Made by a program: the position numbers and the translations under genes. DNA of 37,716 nt, taken from Exiguobacterium sp. (GTDB lineage: Bacteria > Bacillota > Bacilli > Exiguobacteriales > Exiguobacteriaceae). The stretch is from the NCBI RefSeq assembly GCF_020832205.1, contig NZ_JAFIFD010000045.1:1-37716 (forward strand), written 5' to 3'. Below, one piece after another: positions 1-7,315 of the stretch (position 1 is its first letter; every line of letters begins with the position of its first letter). The notes under the pieces are model-generated. The model was not told the DNA's origin, ran no database searches, and saw only the letters and a list, made by a program, of their open reading frames with translations.

Positions 1-73
1 AAGCCCTCGTGAAAGTGGGCGATGAATCGCCGACCTCTCTTTCGGGTATAAATACCTAAGGGAGGTGAACATC
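1..73 (+). mobile_element. Left-end region of the TnpB element
   Basis: The 73 bases before tnpB are rich in short inverted repeats. GGCGAT/ATCGCC lies near 18-34 and GGTAT/ATACC near 46-57, followed by the ribosome site. IS200/IS605-family elements carry subterminal hairpins at the left end, so this is read as the left end. The outer boundary and the target/TAM motif may lie before base 1 and cannot be fixed here. Confidence 0.55.
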
Positions 74-1264
74 ATGCTGAAGCATAAAGCGTATCAGTTC
101 CGGATCTATCCGACAACGGAACAGGAGATCCTGATCGCCAAGACGATCGGTTGTTCACGCTTCGTCTTCAACCACTTCTTGTCGAAGTGGGAAGAAACCT
201 ACAAGGTGACCGGAAAAGGACTGTCCTACGGCTCTTGTTCGAAAGAAATCCCTTTGTTGAAGCAACAGTTCGACTGGTTGAAGGAAGTCGATAGCACGTC
301 TGTGCAAAACAGCGTCAAACATCTGGTCGAGGCGTACGACCGCTTCTTCAAGAAGCAGAACGAACGGCCACGGTTCAAGTCGAAGCGGAACCCCGTCCAA
401 TCCTACACGACGAACGTCCAAGGCAAGTGCCAACTTCCCGAGGTGTCGATCGTCGGCAACAAGCTCAAGCTCCCGAAGCTGAAGTGGGTCCGCTTCGCCA
501 ACTCGAGACGGGTCGAGGGCCGTATCTTGAACGCCACGATCCGACGGAACGCCTCGGGCAAGTACTTCGTCTCCCTGTGCGTCGAGCAGGAAATCGACGA
601 GCTGCCGAAGACCGGCTCCACGATCGGCGTCGACGTCGGGCTGAGACGTTTCGCCGTCCTGTCCGACGGCACGGAGCACCTGGACGATCACGACTTCCGC
701 ACGCTCGAGAAGAGACTCGCCCGCGAGCAGCGCAAGCTGTCCCGCCGTCGGCTCATCGCCCTGGGCAAGAACATCAAGCTGTCGGAGGCCAAGAACTATC
801 AGAAGCAGAAGCGCAAGGTCGCCCGCATCCATGAGAAAATCGCCAACAAGCGTACCGACTTCCTGCACAAGGTATCGACCGAGATCGTCAAAAACCACGA
901 CGTCATCGGCATCGAGACGCTGCAGGTGAAGGACATGCAGCAGGACCGCCGGCTGAGCAGGGCCATCTCCGCCGCGGGCTGGTCGGAATTTTTCCGCATG
1001 CTCGCATACAAGGCGGACTGGTACGGGAAGACCGTCGTGAAGGTCGGGAGGACATTCGCCTCGAGCCAGCTCTGTTCGGGTTGCGGCCATCGACACAAGG
1101 ACGTGAAGCATCTCGCTTTGCGTGAGTGGACATGCCCGGGTTGCGGGACCCACCACGACCGAGATATCAACGCAGGAATGAACTTGAAATTAGAGGCTGA
1201 ACGTATCTTGGCTTCTTCAACCGTCGGGACGACGGGGTTAGCCTGGCCAGGTTCCGGTCGTTAG
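74..1264 (+). CDS. tnpB: TnpB, IS200/IS605-family RNA-guided nuclease
   Basis: A 396-residue TnpB (OrfB, IS1341 group), the RNA-guided nuclease ancestral to Cas12. The N-terminal helix-turn-helix/wedge part has the typical KHKAYQFRIYPT opening. The RuvC-like nuclease looks intact: counting from ATG 74, Asp187 in GVDVGLRRF, Glu281 in IGIETL and Asp364 in HDRDINAG. A zinc ribbon with two CxxC pairs lies just before the third carboxylate. The ATG at 74 is preferred because GGGAGG (60-65) lies 8 bases upstream; the in-frame GTG at 65 falls inside that ribosome site. No tnpA transposase gene is in view, so the element cannot move on its own by the known Y1 route. The length is normal for the family. 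The 3' end of the gene probably overlaps the guide-RNA scaffold. Confidence 0.95.
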   Translation: MLKHKAYQFRIYPTTEQEILIAKTIGCSRFVFNHFLSKWEETYKVTGKGLSYGSCSKEIPLLKQQFDWLKEVDSTSVQNSVKHLVEAYDRFFKKQNERPRFKSKRNPVQSYTTNVQGKCQLPEVSIVGNKLKLPKLKWVRFANSRRVEGRILNATIRRNASGKYFVSLCVEQEIDELPKTGSTIGVDVGLRRFAVLSDGTEHLDDHDFRTLEKRLAREQRKLSRRRLIALGKNIKLSEAKNYQKQKRKVARIHEKIANKRTDFLHKVSTEIVKNHDVIGIETLQVKDMQQDRRLSRAISAAGWSEFFRMLAYKADWYGKTVVKVGRTFASSQLCSGCGHRHKDVKHLALREWTCPGCGTHHDRDINAGMNLKLEAERILASSTVGTTGLAWPGSGR

Positions 1265-1323
1265 ACCGGATGACCCAGGAATCCTCCACCTCTTAGCGAA
1301 GCGTAGGTGGAGGTAGTTCAATA
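1265..1323 (+). mobile_element. TnpB element right end / omega-RNA hairpin
   Basis: Just after the tnpB stop is a perfect hairpin, CCTCCACCT (1281-1289) against AGGTGGAGG (1304-1312), followed by TAGTTCAAT. In this family the right end encodes the 3' part of the omega (re) RNA and ends in a TTCA-type motif, after which flanking DNA supplies the guide. By that logic the scaffold spans roughly 1150-1320 and the guide would be the following 16-20 bases, next to the neighbouring MNT stop codon. The exact end is inferred. Confidence 0.65.
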
Positions 1324-1332
1324 AGAATCACA

Positions 1333-1740
1333 TCATTCATCAAACACACTTCCCCTAGATTGAATATTGTTTAATATCATTTGGCGCTGTTCGTTCAACT
1401 CGGCATACATTCGATATGCTTTAATCCGTTGCCGAATCCATTCATTTTCGTCTTGCACGAGCAGAGGGATGCCCTCTGAGAAAATCTGCATGGCGAAGAT
1501 GGTGTCCACTTCACGGATGTCGATCAGGTCGACGTCTCGACCGCATAAGAGGGCCACTTCGTTCGCCAATGTGAAACGTTCATAAGGTGAGAGGCGCTTC
1601 TGACTGAAATATGCGAGATCTACATCACTGTCATCCCGTGCTGTTCCTTTTGCGAATGAACCGAACAACAAAATGAATTCCGCATCTGTCTTCTGTCGAA
1701 TCGTTTCGATGACCGTTTGGTTAATCACGTCAGAAACCAT
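1333..1740 (-). CDS. MNT-type minimal nucleotidyltransferase
   Basis: A 135-residue protein of the minimal nucleotidyltransferase (MntA/KNTase-like) fold. The signature GSx10DxD is complete: G27-S28 then D39 and D41 in GSFAKGTARDDSDVDL. A later acidic strand (DVDLIDI) can supply the third carboxylate. In type VII HEPN-MNT toxin-antitoxin systems such proteins AMPylate the HEPN toxin, but no HEPN gene adjoins this one, so a stand-alone role is possible. The start is the ATG at 1740, which has an AAGGGGGTGG ribosome site; an upstream in-frame ATG at 1761 overlaps a TATAAT box. The stop lies about 10 bases from the TnpB right end. Confidence 0.8.
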   Translation of the reverse strand: MVSDVINQTVIETIRQKTDAEFILLFGSFAKGTARDDSDVDLAYFSQKRLSPYERFTLANEVALLCGRDVDLIDIREVDTIFAMQIFSEGIPLLVQDENEWIRQRIKAYRMYAELNEQRQMILNNIQSRGSVFDE

Positions 1741-1759
1741 GTTCCCACCCCCTTCTCTC

Positions 1760-1789
1760 ATTATACGCCCTTAACGTTTCGTATAAACA
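1760..1789 (-). promoter_or_regulatory. Probable sigma-A promoter of the MNT gene
   Basis: On the minus strand a perfect TATAAT (1760-1765) lies 20 bases before the chosen ATG. A weak -35 (TGTTTA, 1784-1789) sits 18 bases further upstream. The -10 overlaps the rejected upstream ATG. Confidence 0.45.
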
Positions 1790-1811
1790 GTTGTTTTGCA
1801 CCACGAAAGGT

Positions 1812-1838
1812 TGAACCATATTCGGGTAAACAGTCGTA
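1812..1838 (+). promoter_or_regulatory. ECF (sigma-W-like) promoter of the yxjI operon
   Basis: TGAACC (1812-1817), a 17-base spacer and CGTA (1835-1838) resemble the ECF consensus TGAAAC-N16/17-CGTA. It lies 38 bases before the YxjI-like start. I recall B. subtilis yxjI as a sigma-W regulon member, which would fit. No good sigma-A promoter is visible here. Confidence 0.5.
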
Positions 1839-1875
1839 TAGAGAGAAGAATAATCAACGAATCGGAGGAATGAAC

Positions 1876-2370
1876 ATGAACACGCTATACATGAAACAGA
1901 AAGTGTTTAGTTTGCGCGGACGCTTTACCATTAAGGATGCCGACGAGCACGACATCTATTTCGTCGAAGGAAGCTTCATGAAGCTGCCGAAGTCGTTTGC
2001 CATCTCGGACACGAGCGGACGCGAGATCACGACGATCACGAAAAAGACGTTCAGTTTCTTGCCGAAGTTTTACGTTGACGTCGAAGGCGAAGAGACGTTG
2101 ACGATCTCGAAAGAGTTCACGTTCTTCAAACCGCGCTATACGATCGACGCGGCCGGGATTGAAGTCGACGGCAACTGGTGGGACATGGACTTCGAAGTGA
2201 AACAGGACGGTCAAGTCATCGGCAGCGTTCAGAAGAAATGGCTGACGTGGGGCGATACGTACGAGATTCAAGTCATGGACGAGAAGATGGAACATCTGCT
2301 CATCTCGATTGTCGTCGCCATCGACTGCGTCAAAGCCGATCAAGCGGCATCTTCAAGCGCCGCGACGTAA
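1876..2370 (+). CDS. yxjI: LURP-one-related (YxjI/DUF567) protein
   Basis: A 164-residue protein of the LURP-one-related / YxjI family, a tubby-like twelve-strand barrel fold. It opens with the typical MNTLYMKQKVFSLRGRFTI and continues with alternating strands and GxEI..I.KK repeats (residues 45-135). The biochemical role is unknown; tubby-like folds suggest membrane or phospholipid association, an inference only. ATG 1876 is chosen because GGAGG (1864-1868) is 7 bases away; the ATG at 1870 would be too close. It is the first gene of a tight operon with the Nudix gene 13 bases downstream. The ECF-like promoter upstream suggests induction by envelope stress. Confidence 0.85.
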   Translation: MNTLYMKQKVFSLRGRFTIKDADEHDIYFVEGSFMKLPKSFAISDTSGREITTITKKTFSFLPKFYVDVEGEETLTISKEFTFFKPRYTIDAAGIEVDGNWWDMDFEVKQDGQVIGSVQKKWLTWGDTYEIQVMDEKMEHLLISIVVAIDCVKADQAASSSAAT

Positions 2371-2383
2371 AGGTGAAGAAAAA

Positions 2384-2926
2384 ATGGAGCTATGGGACGT
2401 GTATACAGTCAATCGCGAGAAGACAGGACGGACGTGGGAACGAGGGACGCGCCTCGCACAAGGGGATTATCACCTCGTCATCCACGTCTGTATTTTCAAC
2501 ACAAACGGACAGATGTTGATTCAACAGCGCCAACCGTTCAAAGACGGGTGGTCGAACATGTGGGACATCACGGTCGGCGGCAGCGCAACGGTCGGGGATA
2601 CGAGTCAACAGGCGGCGATGCGCGAGCTCGAGGAAGAGATTGGGTTGAAACTCGATTTGGCGGATACGCGACCACACTTGACCGTCAACTTTGACGAAGG
2701 GTTCGATGACATCTATCTCGTCGAGGCGGACGTCGACCTTGACGAGTTGACGCTCCAGGAATCAGAAGTGCAAGCCGTACAGTGGGCGGACGAGGCGACG
2801 ATTTTGAACATGATTCGAAGCGGCGCGTTCATTCCGTATCATGAACCGATGATTCCATTGCTGTTTGCGATGCGAGGACAATGGGGAGGAATTAACCGTG
2901 TGGAAGCAATATCAGTGGATGAATGA
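2384..2926 (+). CDS. Nudix hydrolase
   Basis: A 180-residue Nudix hydrolase, expected to cleave a nucleoside-diphosphate-X substrate using divalent metal. The Nudix box runs from G66 to L88 (G-x5-D72-x7-R80-E81-L82-x-E84-E85-x-G87-L88). The first acidic position is Asp instead of the usual Glu, while the metal-binding RELxEE core is intact. The long N-terminal lead (WDVYTVNREKTGRTWERG) resembles the isopentenyl-diphosphate isomerase / YfcD branch, but the substrate cannot be named. It starts at ATG 2384 behind AAAGGTGAAG, 13 bases after the YxjI-like gene. The last 29 bases overlap the next gene, so the two are probably translationally coupled. Confidence 0.9.
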   Translation: MELWDVYTVNREKTGRTWERGTRLAQGDYHLVIHVCIFNTNGQMLIQQRQPFKDGWSNMWDITVGGSATVGDTSQQAAMRELEEEIGLKLDLADTRPHLTVNFDEGFDDIYLVEADVDLDELTLQESEVQAVQWADEATILNMIRSGAFIPYHEPMIPLLFAMRGQWGGINRVEAISVDE

Positions 2927-3470
2927 ACCGAGCGACGTGGAAATAACGGAACGACTGACGTTTCATACGTTGGCCGACACGGATTTTTGGCGCAACACGC
3001 ACTACGGGTTCAACCGGATGACGGCGCACGCCTTGTTGACGGACGTGTCAGCCGAACGCTTCACATGCCGCGCCACGATCGAAATGGAGCCGAGCCACAC
3101 GTATGACCAGGCCGGCATCTTGTTGTATGTGAATGACGACCATTGGCTGAAGACGTCCATCGAATTTATCCCGGACGGCCCGTCGCACCTTGGGGCGGTC
3201 GTCACCTCCTACGGCTACTCGGATTGGTCGACACGAGATTTCCCGAACGAGGACATAAGCGGACCGAAGACGTTCGAACTCGTCTATACAGACGGAGACG
3301 TCGAGGTGTTTTTCGAATACGGGGACGGCAGGCGTGAACAGTTGCGCATCGCCCATCTCCACGACGTATCGGCGTTACGCGTAGGACCGTACGCGTGTAG
3401 CCCTGACGCGAAAGCGGATAGTTTCAGCGTCACGTTCTCGGAATGGACCATAACGGAAGCATCGACCTGA
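2898..3470 (+). CDS. DUF1349 concanavalin-like protein
   Basis: A 190-residue protein of the DUF1349 / REE1 type, a concanavalin A-like beta sandwich related to carbohydrate-binding folds. It has the family's FWRNTHYGF, DQAGILLY, WLKTSIEF and LRVGPYACSP segments. No signal peptide is present, so it should be cytoplasmic. The start is a GTG at 2898 with GGGGAGGA (2883-2890) placed correctly, inside the end of the Nudix gene. It is the last gene of the three-gene operon and runs into an intrinsic terminator that includes its stop codon. The precise function is unknown. Confidence 0.85.
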   Translation: MWKQYQWMNEPSDVEITERLTFHTLADTDFWRNTHYGFNRMTAHALLTDVSAERFTCRATIEMEPSHTYDQAGILLYVNDDHWLKTSIEFIPDGPSHLGAVVTSYGYSDWSTRDFPNEDISGPKTFELVYTDGDVEVFFEYGDGRREQLRIAHLHDVSALRVGPYACSPDAKADSFSVTFSEWTITEAST

Positions 3471-3490
3471 CTCATAGGCCGATGTTTTTT
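3460..3490 (+). terminator. Terminator of the yxjI-Nudix-DUF1349 operon
   Basis: CATCGACCT (3460-3468) pairs with AGGCCGATG (3476-3484) with one mismatch and is followed by six T. The 5' arm overlaps the DUF1349 stop codon. Confidence 0.75.
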
Positions 3491-3524
3491 AATGTTTCAT
3501 TTTCATTTCACTTCAAGAAAATGG

Positions 3525-3554
3525 TTGAATCTAGGCATGTAAAAAAATTATAAT
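3525..3554 (+). promoter_or_regulatory. Sigma-A promoter of the GH16 glucanase gene
   Basis: TTGAAT (3525-3530), an 18-base spacer and a perfect TATAAT (3549-3554). The expected transcription start is near 3561, giving a 5' leader of about 110 bases that begins with two cre-like sites. Confidence 0.8.
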
Positions 3555-3562
3555 AAACGTAA

Positions 3563-3589
3563 CGAAAGCGCTTTCGGAAAGCGGTTTCA
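3563..3589 (+). promoter_or_regulatory. Tandem cre-like operators (CcpA or LacI-family)
   Basis: A perfect 14-base palindrome CGAAAGCGCTTTCG (3563-3576) is followed, sharing one base, by GGAAAGCGGTTTCA (3576-3589). Both resemble the catabolite-responsive element TGAAAGCGNTTTCA. They sit at +1 to +28 relative to the predicted start, a position typical of roadblock repression. A dedicated LacI-family regulator with a similar operator is the alternative reading. Confidence 0.7.
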
Positions 3590-3669
3590 ATATTGGCGCG
3601 TGGGTTCAGCGTAAAGGCAGGGACGGTTTGAGTGTGTCTGCCTTCATTTATGTCAAAGGAGGAATTTTG

Positions 3670-6066
3670 ATGAAGAAATGGGTAGCACTCGCACTCGCTC
3701 TCGGTACCGGTCTTGTCTTGTCAGGCGCACATGGCGCAGATGCCGCGAAACCGGAGAAGAAAGACAACACGAAATGGAAGCTCGTTTGGTCAGATGAGTT
3801 CAACACATCTGAAATTGATCAAACGAAATGGAACTTCGACACGGGGAACTGGTTGCTTGATAAGGATGGGAATCCAGTCGCACCAGGATGGGGAAACAAT
3901 GAGAAGCAATTTTACACGGACAAAAACGAAAACGCTTTCGTAAAAGACGGGAAGCTCGTTATTCGCGCTTTAAAAGAGCAGACGACAGACGAACTTGGGA
4001 CGTATGATTATACGTCGGCGAAGTTGACGACGAAAGGGAAGTTCAATCAAACGTACGGCCGTTACGAGATGCGGGCAAAACTTCCAATCGGTAAAGGGCT
4101 ATGGCCAGCATTTTGGATGCTTCCGGAAGATGACCGTTACGGTGGGTGGGCCGCTTCGGGTGAAATCGACATCATGGAATCGTGGGGCAGTCAACCAGAC
4201 AAAGTCGCCGGTACGATTCATTACGGTGAGACGTGGCCAAACAACAAGTATACGGGCAAAGACTATCACTTTGAAGAAGGCAATGGCATCGACAAATGGC
4301 ATACATATGCCGTGGAGTGGGAGCCTGGCGAGTTGCGTTGGTACGTCGATGGAAAACTGTATCAGACACAAAACGATTGGTACGCCAAAGGCTTGAACCA
4401 AGCGACGAAATTCAGTTACCCGGCTCCGTTCGACCAAAACTTCTATTTGATCATGAACTTGGCCGTCGGCGGCTGGTTTGACGGTGATGTCGATGAGACG
4501 ACCCCGTTCCCGGCTGACATGGAAGTCGATTACGTCCGAGTGTTCGATTTACAGAACCGCGACTATCGTCAGGCAGTGGAACCAGTGTACACGGATGAAG
4601 AAATCGTACTTCCAGATGGGGCAAAACAACCGTCTGAAGACGGCAACCTCGTTTACGACCAAGCTTATGACAAGCCGATTACGACCGTGACGAACGGCTC
4701 ACAAGCGCTCGACCCGACGTATTGGAACTACGTGGCGTTGCCGGACTTTGGCGGTGTCGGAACGGTTGACGTCATTGAAAAAGCAGGCTCACGCTTTGCG
4801 GACATTTCGATCAGTCAAGCCGGCAGCCAGCCGTATTCACACCAATTGATTCAAAACGTTGCGCTCGGTAAAGGCGGTCACTACAAAGTGACGTTTGACG
4901 CGAGCGCCGATTCGGCCCGCTCGATCGCCGTGAAAGTCGGCGGCGGACCAGACCGCGGTTACGCAAAATATTCGGATGAAGGCTCATTCGATTTGACGAC
5001 CGACGTGAAGACGTATTCGATGACGTTTGATATGACGGAAGACACGGACCTCGCGGCGCGTCTCGAGTTCAACGTCGGCCTCAGCACGGCGGGTGTCCAA
5101 ATCGGAAACGTCCGTGTCGAGCAGACTCCGCGCGAAGCGCTCGACCCGAACGCGACGAAACCGGCGCTCGGTGACGGCAACCACGTCTACAACGGAACGT
5201 TCGACCAAGGGGCGATGGACCGTATGACGTTCTGGCAGTTCGACCCGGGTGCGACGAAAGGCACAGGTACGGTCGATGAGGAGCTCCGCCACTTCTTGTT
5301 CAAAGCGAACCCGAAAAAAGGTGAGCCGGCAACGCTCGTACAAAATGGGATTCAGTTGCAAGAAGGACATGAGTACGTACTTCGCTTCAAAGCAAAAGCA
5401 GAACGCATCAACACACTTCAAGTCGGATTTGCAGGTCTAGACGGCGAAGCGTATACGCCGCTCCAAGACGTCGCGTTGACACGCGAGTTTGAAACGTTTG
5501 AAATTCCGTTCACGATGAACGCGGAGACGGATTTGTTGAGCCAATTGCGCTTCGTCCTCGGTTCGGCGAAAGGTGAGATTGCGATCGACGACGTGAAGTT
5601 GTTCGACGTGACGCCAATCGAGTTCGACCCGGCACCACTGAAGAACGGTACGTTTGCGGAAGGGTTGACGCATTGGGGCTCGTACGTCCACTATGACGCG
5701 CAAGCTTCGGTCGAGGCTGTGAATGAAGCAGCCCGCCTTGCGATTGCGAACGAAGGCCAAGAGCCGTGGAGCGTGCTGATGGAGCAGGGTGGTCTCGAGT
5801 TACATCCAGGCCAGACGTATGTCGTCCGCTTCGACGCTTCGTCGACAACCGCGCGTAACATGGAAGTGACGGTTGAGAACGCATCGTATACGCGTTACTT
5901 GAGCGAAATCGTCGCGCTCGGACAAGATGCGAAGACGTTTGAGTTCGAACTCGTCATGCCACAAAAAGACATGACGGCGCTCAAGTTCCTCCTCGGTCGC
6001 ACGGACGGTTCACCGCTCGGTGCGCACGATGTGATCATCGACAACGTGGAAGTGGCAGTGAAGTAA
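3670..6066 (+). CDS. Secreted GH16 endo-beta-1,3-glucanase (laminarinase) with three CBMs
   Basis: A 798-residue secreted enzyme expected to hydrolyse beta-1,3-glucans such as laminarin. Residues 1-26 are a signal peptide ending near ADAA. Residues 35-295 are a GH16 domain with the laminarinase signature GEIDIMES: Glu165 is the nucleophile, Asp167 assists and Glu170 is the acid/base. Three CenC-like (CBM4/9-type) modules follow at about 321-500, 505-660 and 665-798, each opening with an N-G/Y-T/A-F motif and ending with an IDNV/IDDV-like strand. There is no LPXTG or other anchor, so it should be released. The ATG at 3670 has AAAGGAGG well placed. It is monocistronic, under a strong promoter with tandem cre sites and closed by a terminator, fitting a catabolite-repressed polysaccharide-degrading enzyme. 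Confidence 0.93.
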   Translation: MKKWVALALALGTGLVLSGAHGADAAKPEKKDNTKWKLVWSDEFNTSEIDQTKWNFDTGNWLLDKDGNPVAPGWGNNEKQFYTDKNENAFVKDGKLVIRALKEQTTDELGTYDYTSAKLTTKGKFNQTYGRYEMRAKLPIGKGLWPAFWMLPEDDRYGGWAASGEIDIMESWGSQPDKVAGTIHYGETWPNNKYTGKDYHFEEGNGIDKWHTYAVEWEPGELRWYVDGKLYQTQNDWYAKGLNQATKFSYPAPFDQNFYLIMNLAVGGWFDGDVDETTPFPADMEVDYVRVFDLQNRDYRQAVEPVYTDEEIVLPDGAKQPSEDGNLVYDQAYDKPITTVTNGSQALDPTYWNYVALPDFGGVGTVDVIEKAGSRFADISISQAGSQPYSHQLIQNVALGKGGHYKVTFDASADSARSIAVKVGGGPDRGYAKYSDEGSFDLTTDVKTYSMTFDMTEDTDLAARLEFNVGLSTAGVQIGNVRVEQTPREALDPNATKPALGDGNHVYNGTFDQGAMDRMTFWQFDPGATKGTGTVDEELRHFLFKANPKKGEPATLVQNGIQLQEGHEYVLRFKAKAERINTLQVGFAGLDGEAYTPLQDVALTREFETFEIPFTMNAETDLLSQLRFVLGSAKGEIAIDDVKLFDVTPIEFDPAPLKNGTFAEGLTHWGSYVHYDAQASVEAVNEAARLAIANEGQEPWSVLMEQGGLELHPGQTYVVRFDASSTTARNMEVTVENASYTRYLSEIVALGQDAKTFEFELVMPQKDMTALKFLLGRTDGSPLGAHDVIIDNVEVAVK

Positions 6067-6076
6067 ATCACGACCG

Positions 6077-6111
6077 AAGAGTGGCGCGCACGACTGGCGT
6101 CACTCTTTTTT
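6077..6111 (+). terminator. Terminator of the GH16 gene
   Basis: GAGTGGCGC (6079-6087) pairs with GCGTCACTC (6097-6105) with one mismatch and is followed by T6. Confidence 0.8.
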
Positions 6112-6207
6112 GTACCTTCAAGACGATAAGGGTTCATGGAAAGTAATAGAACGTGCAGAAATGGGGAAAGATGAATTTGTTACAGTAGAAGAGATGAGGG
6201 GGATGCA

Positions 6208-7107
6208 ATGAAACCGACTCAACTTACGATTTCAGTCGATTCGCCGTTTGACTTTCACCAGTGCCTCACGTTTTTGCGCCGGTCGAACGCAGAAGTGATG
6301 CACGTGGCGACCGGCGACGCAGTATGGAAACTGTTTGATGTGAACGGACGCCTGTTGTTAGGTGAAATCAAGAAAGGGACCCAGGGCCTCGTCGTCACGT
6401 TCCCGGCAGATGACGTAACGAGCGAAGACGAGACGTGCGTGGAACGATACGTCCGCGAGTGGTTCGACCTCGACCAAGACGTAGCCGGCTTCGAACGTTT
6501 GGCGGAAACGCACGACTTGTTGCGGCCGCTCGTCCGAGAGTATAAGGGGCTCAGGTTGATCGGATTCCCTGACTTGTTCGAGGCGCTCGCCTGGGCCGTC
6601 ATCGGTCAACAAATCACGTTGTCGTTCGCCTACACGTTGAAACGCCGATTCGTCGAGCGTTACGGACGGGAGCGAGAAGTGGATGGTGTGACGTATTGGG
6701 CATTCCCGAGACCGGAGAACGTCGCTGAGCTGGCACCTAGTGACTTGCGAGACATGCAGTTCAGTATGCGCAAAGCAGAATATATCATCGGGATTGCTCG
6801 GGAAATGACAGCGGGCACGTTATCTAAACAACAGTTACGCACCTATTCCCCAGAACAAATTCAAGTCCGTTTGCTTGAACTTCGCGGTGTCGGCGAATGG
6901 ACAGCCGACTATGTGCGTATGAAATGTTTTCAAGACAAGACAGCTTTCCCAGTGACCGACGCCGGTCTGCATCAAGCGTTAAAGCATCATCTCAATCGAA
7001 ACGAAAAAGTGACGCTAGAAGAAGTATGGACCATCGGTGAATCGTTCGCCGGTTGGGAGGCGTATGCGACATTTTATCTATGGAGGTCTTTGTATGGAAA
7101 CGTATAG
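6208..7107 (+). CDS. AlkA/YfjP-type DNA-3-methyladenine glycosylase
   Basis: A 299-residue base-excision glycosylase of the HhH-GPD superfamily, expected to remove alkylated purines from DNA. Residues 1-105 match the AlkA N-terminal beta domain. The HhH-GPD domain spans about 120-295 with the helix-hairpin-helix LRGVGEWTADY (225-235) and catalytic Asp251 in FPVTDAGLHQ. The FExLxxxVIGQQI segment (124-136) is typical of AlkA/YfjP. There is no four-cysteine Fe-S loop, which separates it from EndoIII/MutY. It is transcribed alone; the ribosome site is GAGGGGG before ATG 6208. No Ada-type regulator gene is nearby. Confidence 0.92.
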   Translation: MKPTQLTISVDSPFDFHQCLTFLRRSNAEVMHVATGDAVWKLFDVNGRLLLGEIKKGTQGLVVTFPADDVTSEDETCVERYVREWFDLDQDVAGFERLAETHDLLRPLVREYKGLRLIGFPDLFEALAWAVIGQQITLSFAYTLKRRFVERYGREREVDGVTYWAFPRPENVAELAPSDLRDMQFSMRKAEYIIGIAREMTAGTLSKQQLRTYSPEQIQVRLLELRGVGEWTADYVRMKCFQDKTAFPVTDAGLHQALKHHLNRNEKVTLEEVWTIGESFAGWEAYATFYLWRSLYGNV

Positions 7108-7225
7108 ACTTGATGGCGTGAGCTAAATCGGAAGCGTCACGCATCATCCGACGGAACGGGGGCTTTGACATGAGAAACAATCACACGTTCAAGCCTAGTA
7201 ACAAAACATCTCACCCCCCATTTCT

Positions 7226-7290
7226 GGTACAATAAAGGAATCCTATCGTGACGTCTGGATCGACGAAATGAACTAGGATGATTCCCGTCA
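7226..7290 (+). promoter_or_regulatory. Extended -10 promoter and structured leader of the degV gene
   Basis: TGGTACAAT (7226-7234) is an extended -10 box; no convincing -35 is seen. The leader that follows has a long imperfect inverted repeat (GGAATCCTA near 7238 against TAGGATGATTCC near 7275), which could fold before the ribosome site. The rest of 7108-7225 holds only a short GCGTGA/TCACGC repeat. Confidence 0.4.
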
Positions 7291-7315
7291 CAGAGGAAAG
7301 ATATTTGGAGGTACT

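Noticed and set aside
155-1156. Long open frame on the minus strand opposite tnpB (333 codons)
   Set aside because: It is low in complexity of fold, Arg/Val/Leu/Asp rich and has no ribosome site. The plus-strand TnpB has all catalytic motifs, so the minus frame is an artefact of GC-rich codons.
1333-1740. HEPN-MNT toxin-antitoxin pair
   Set aside because: Only the MNT half is found; flanking genes are TnpB and a YxjI-like protein.
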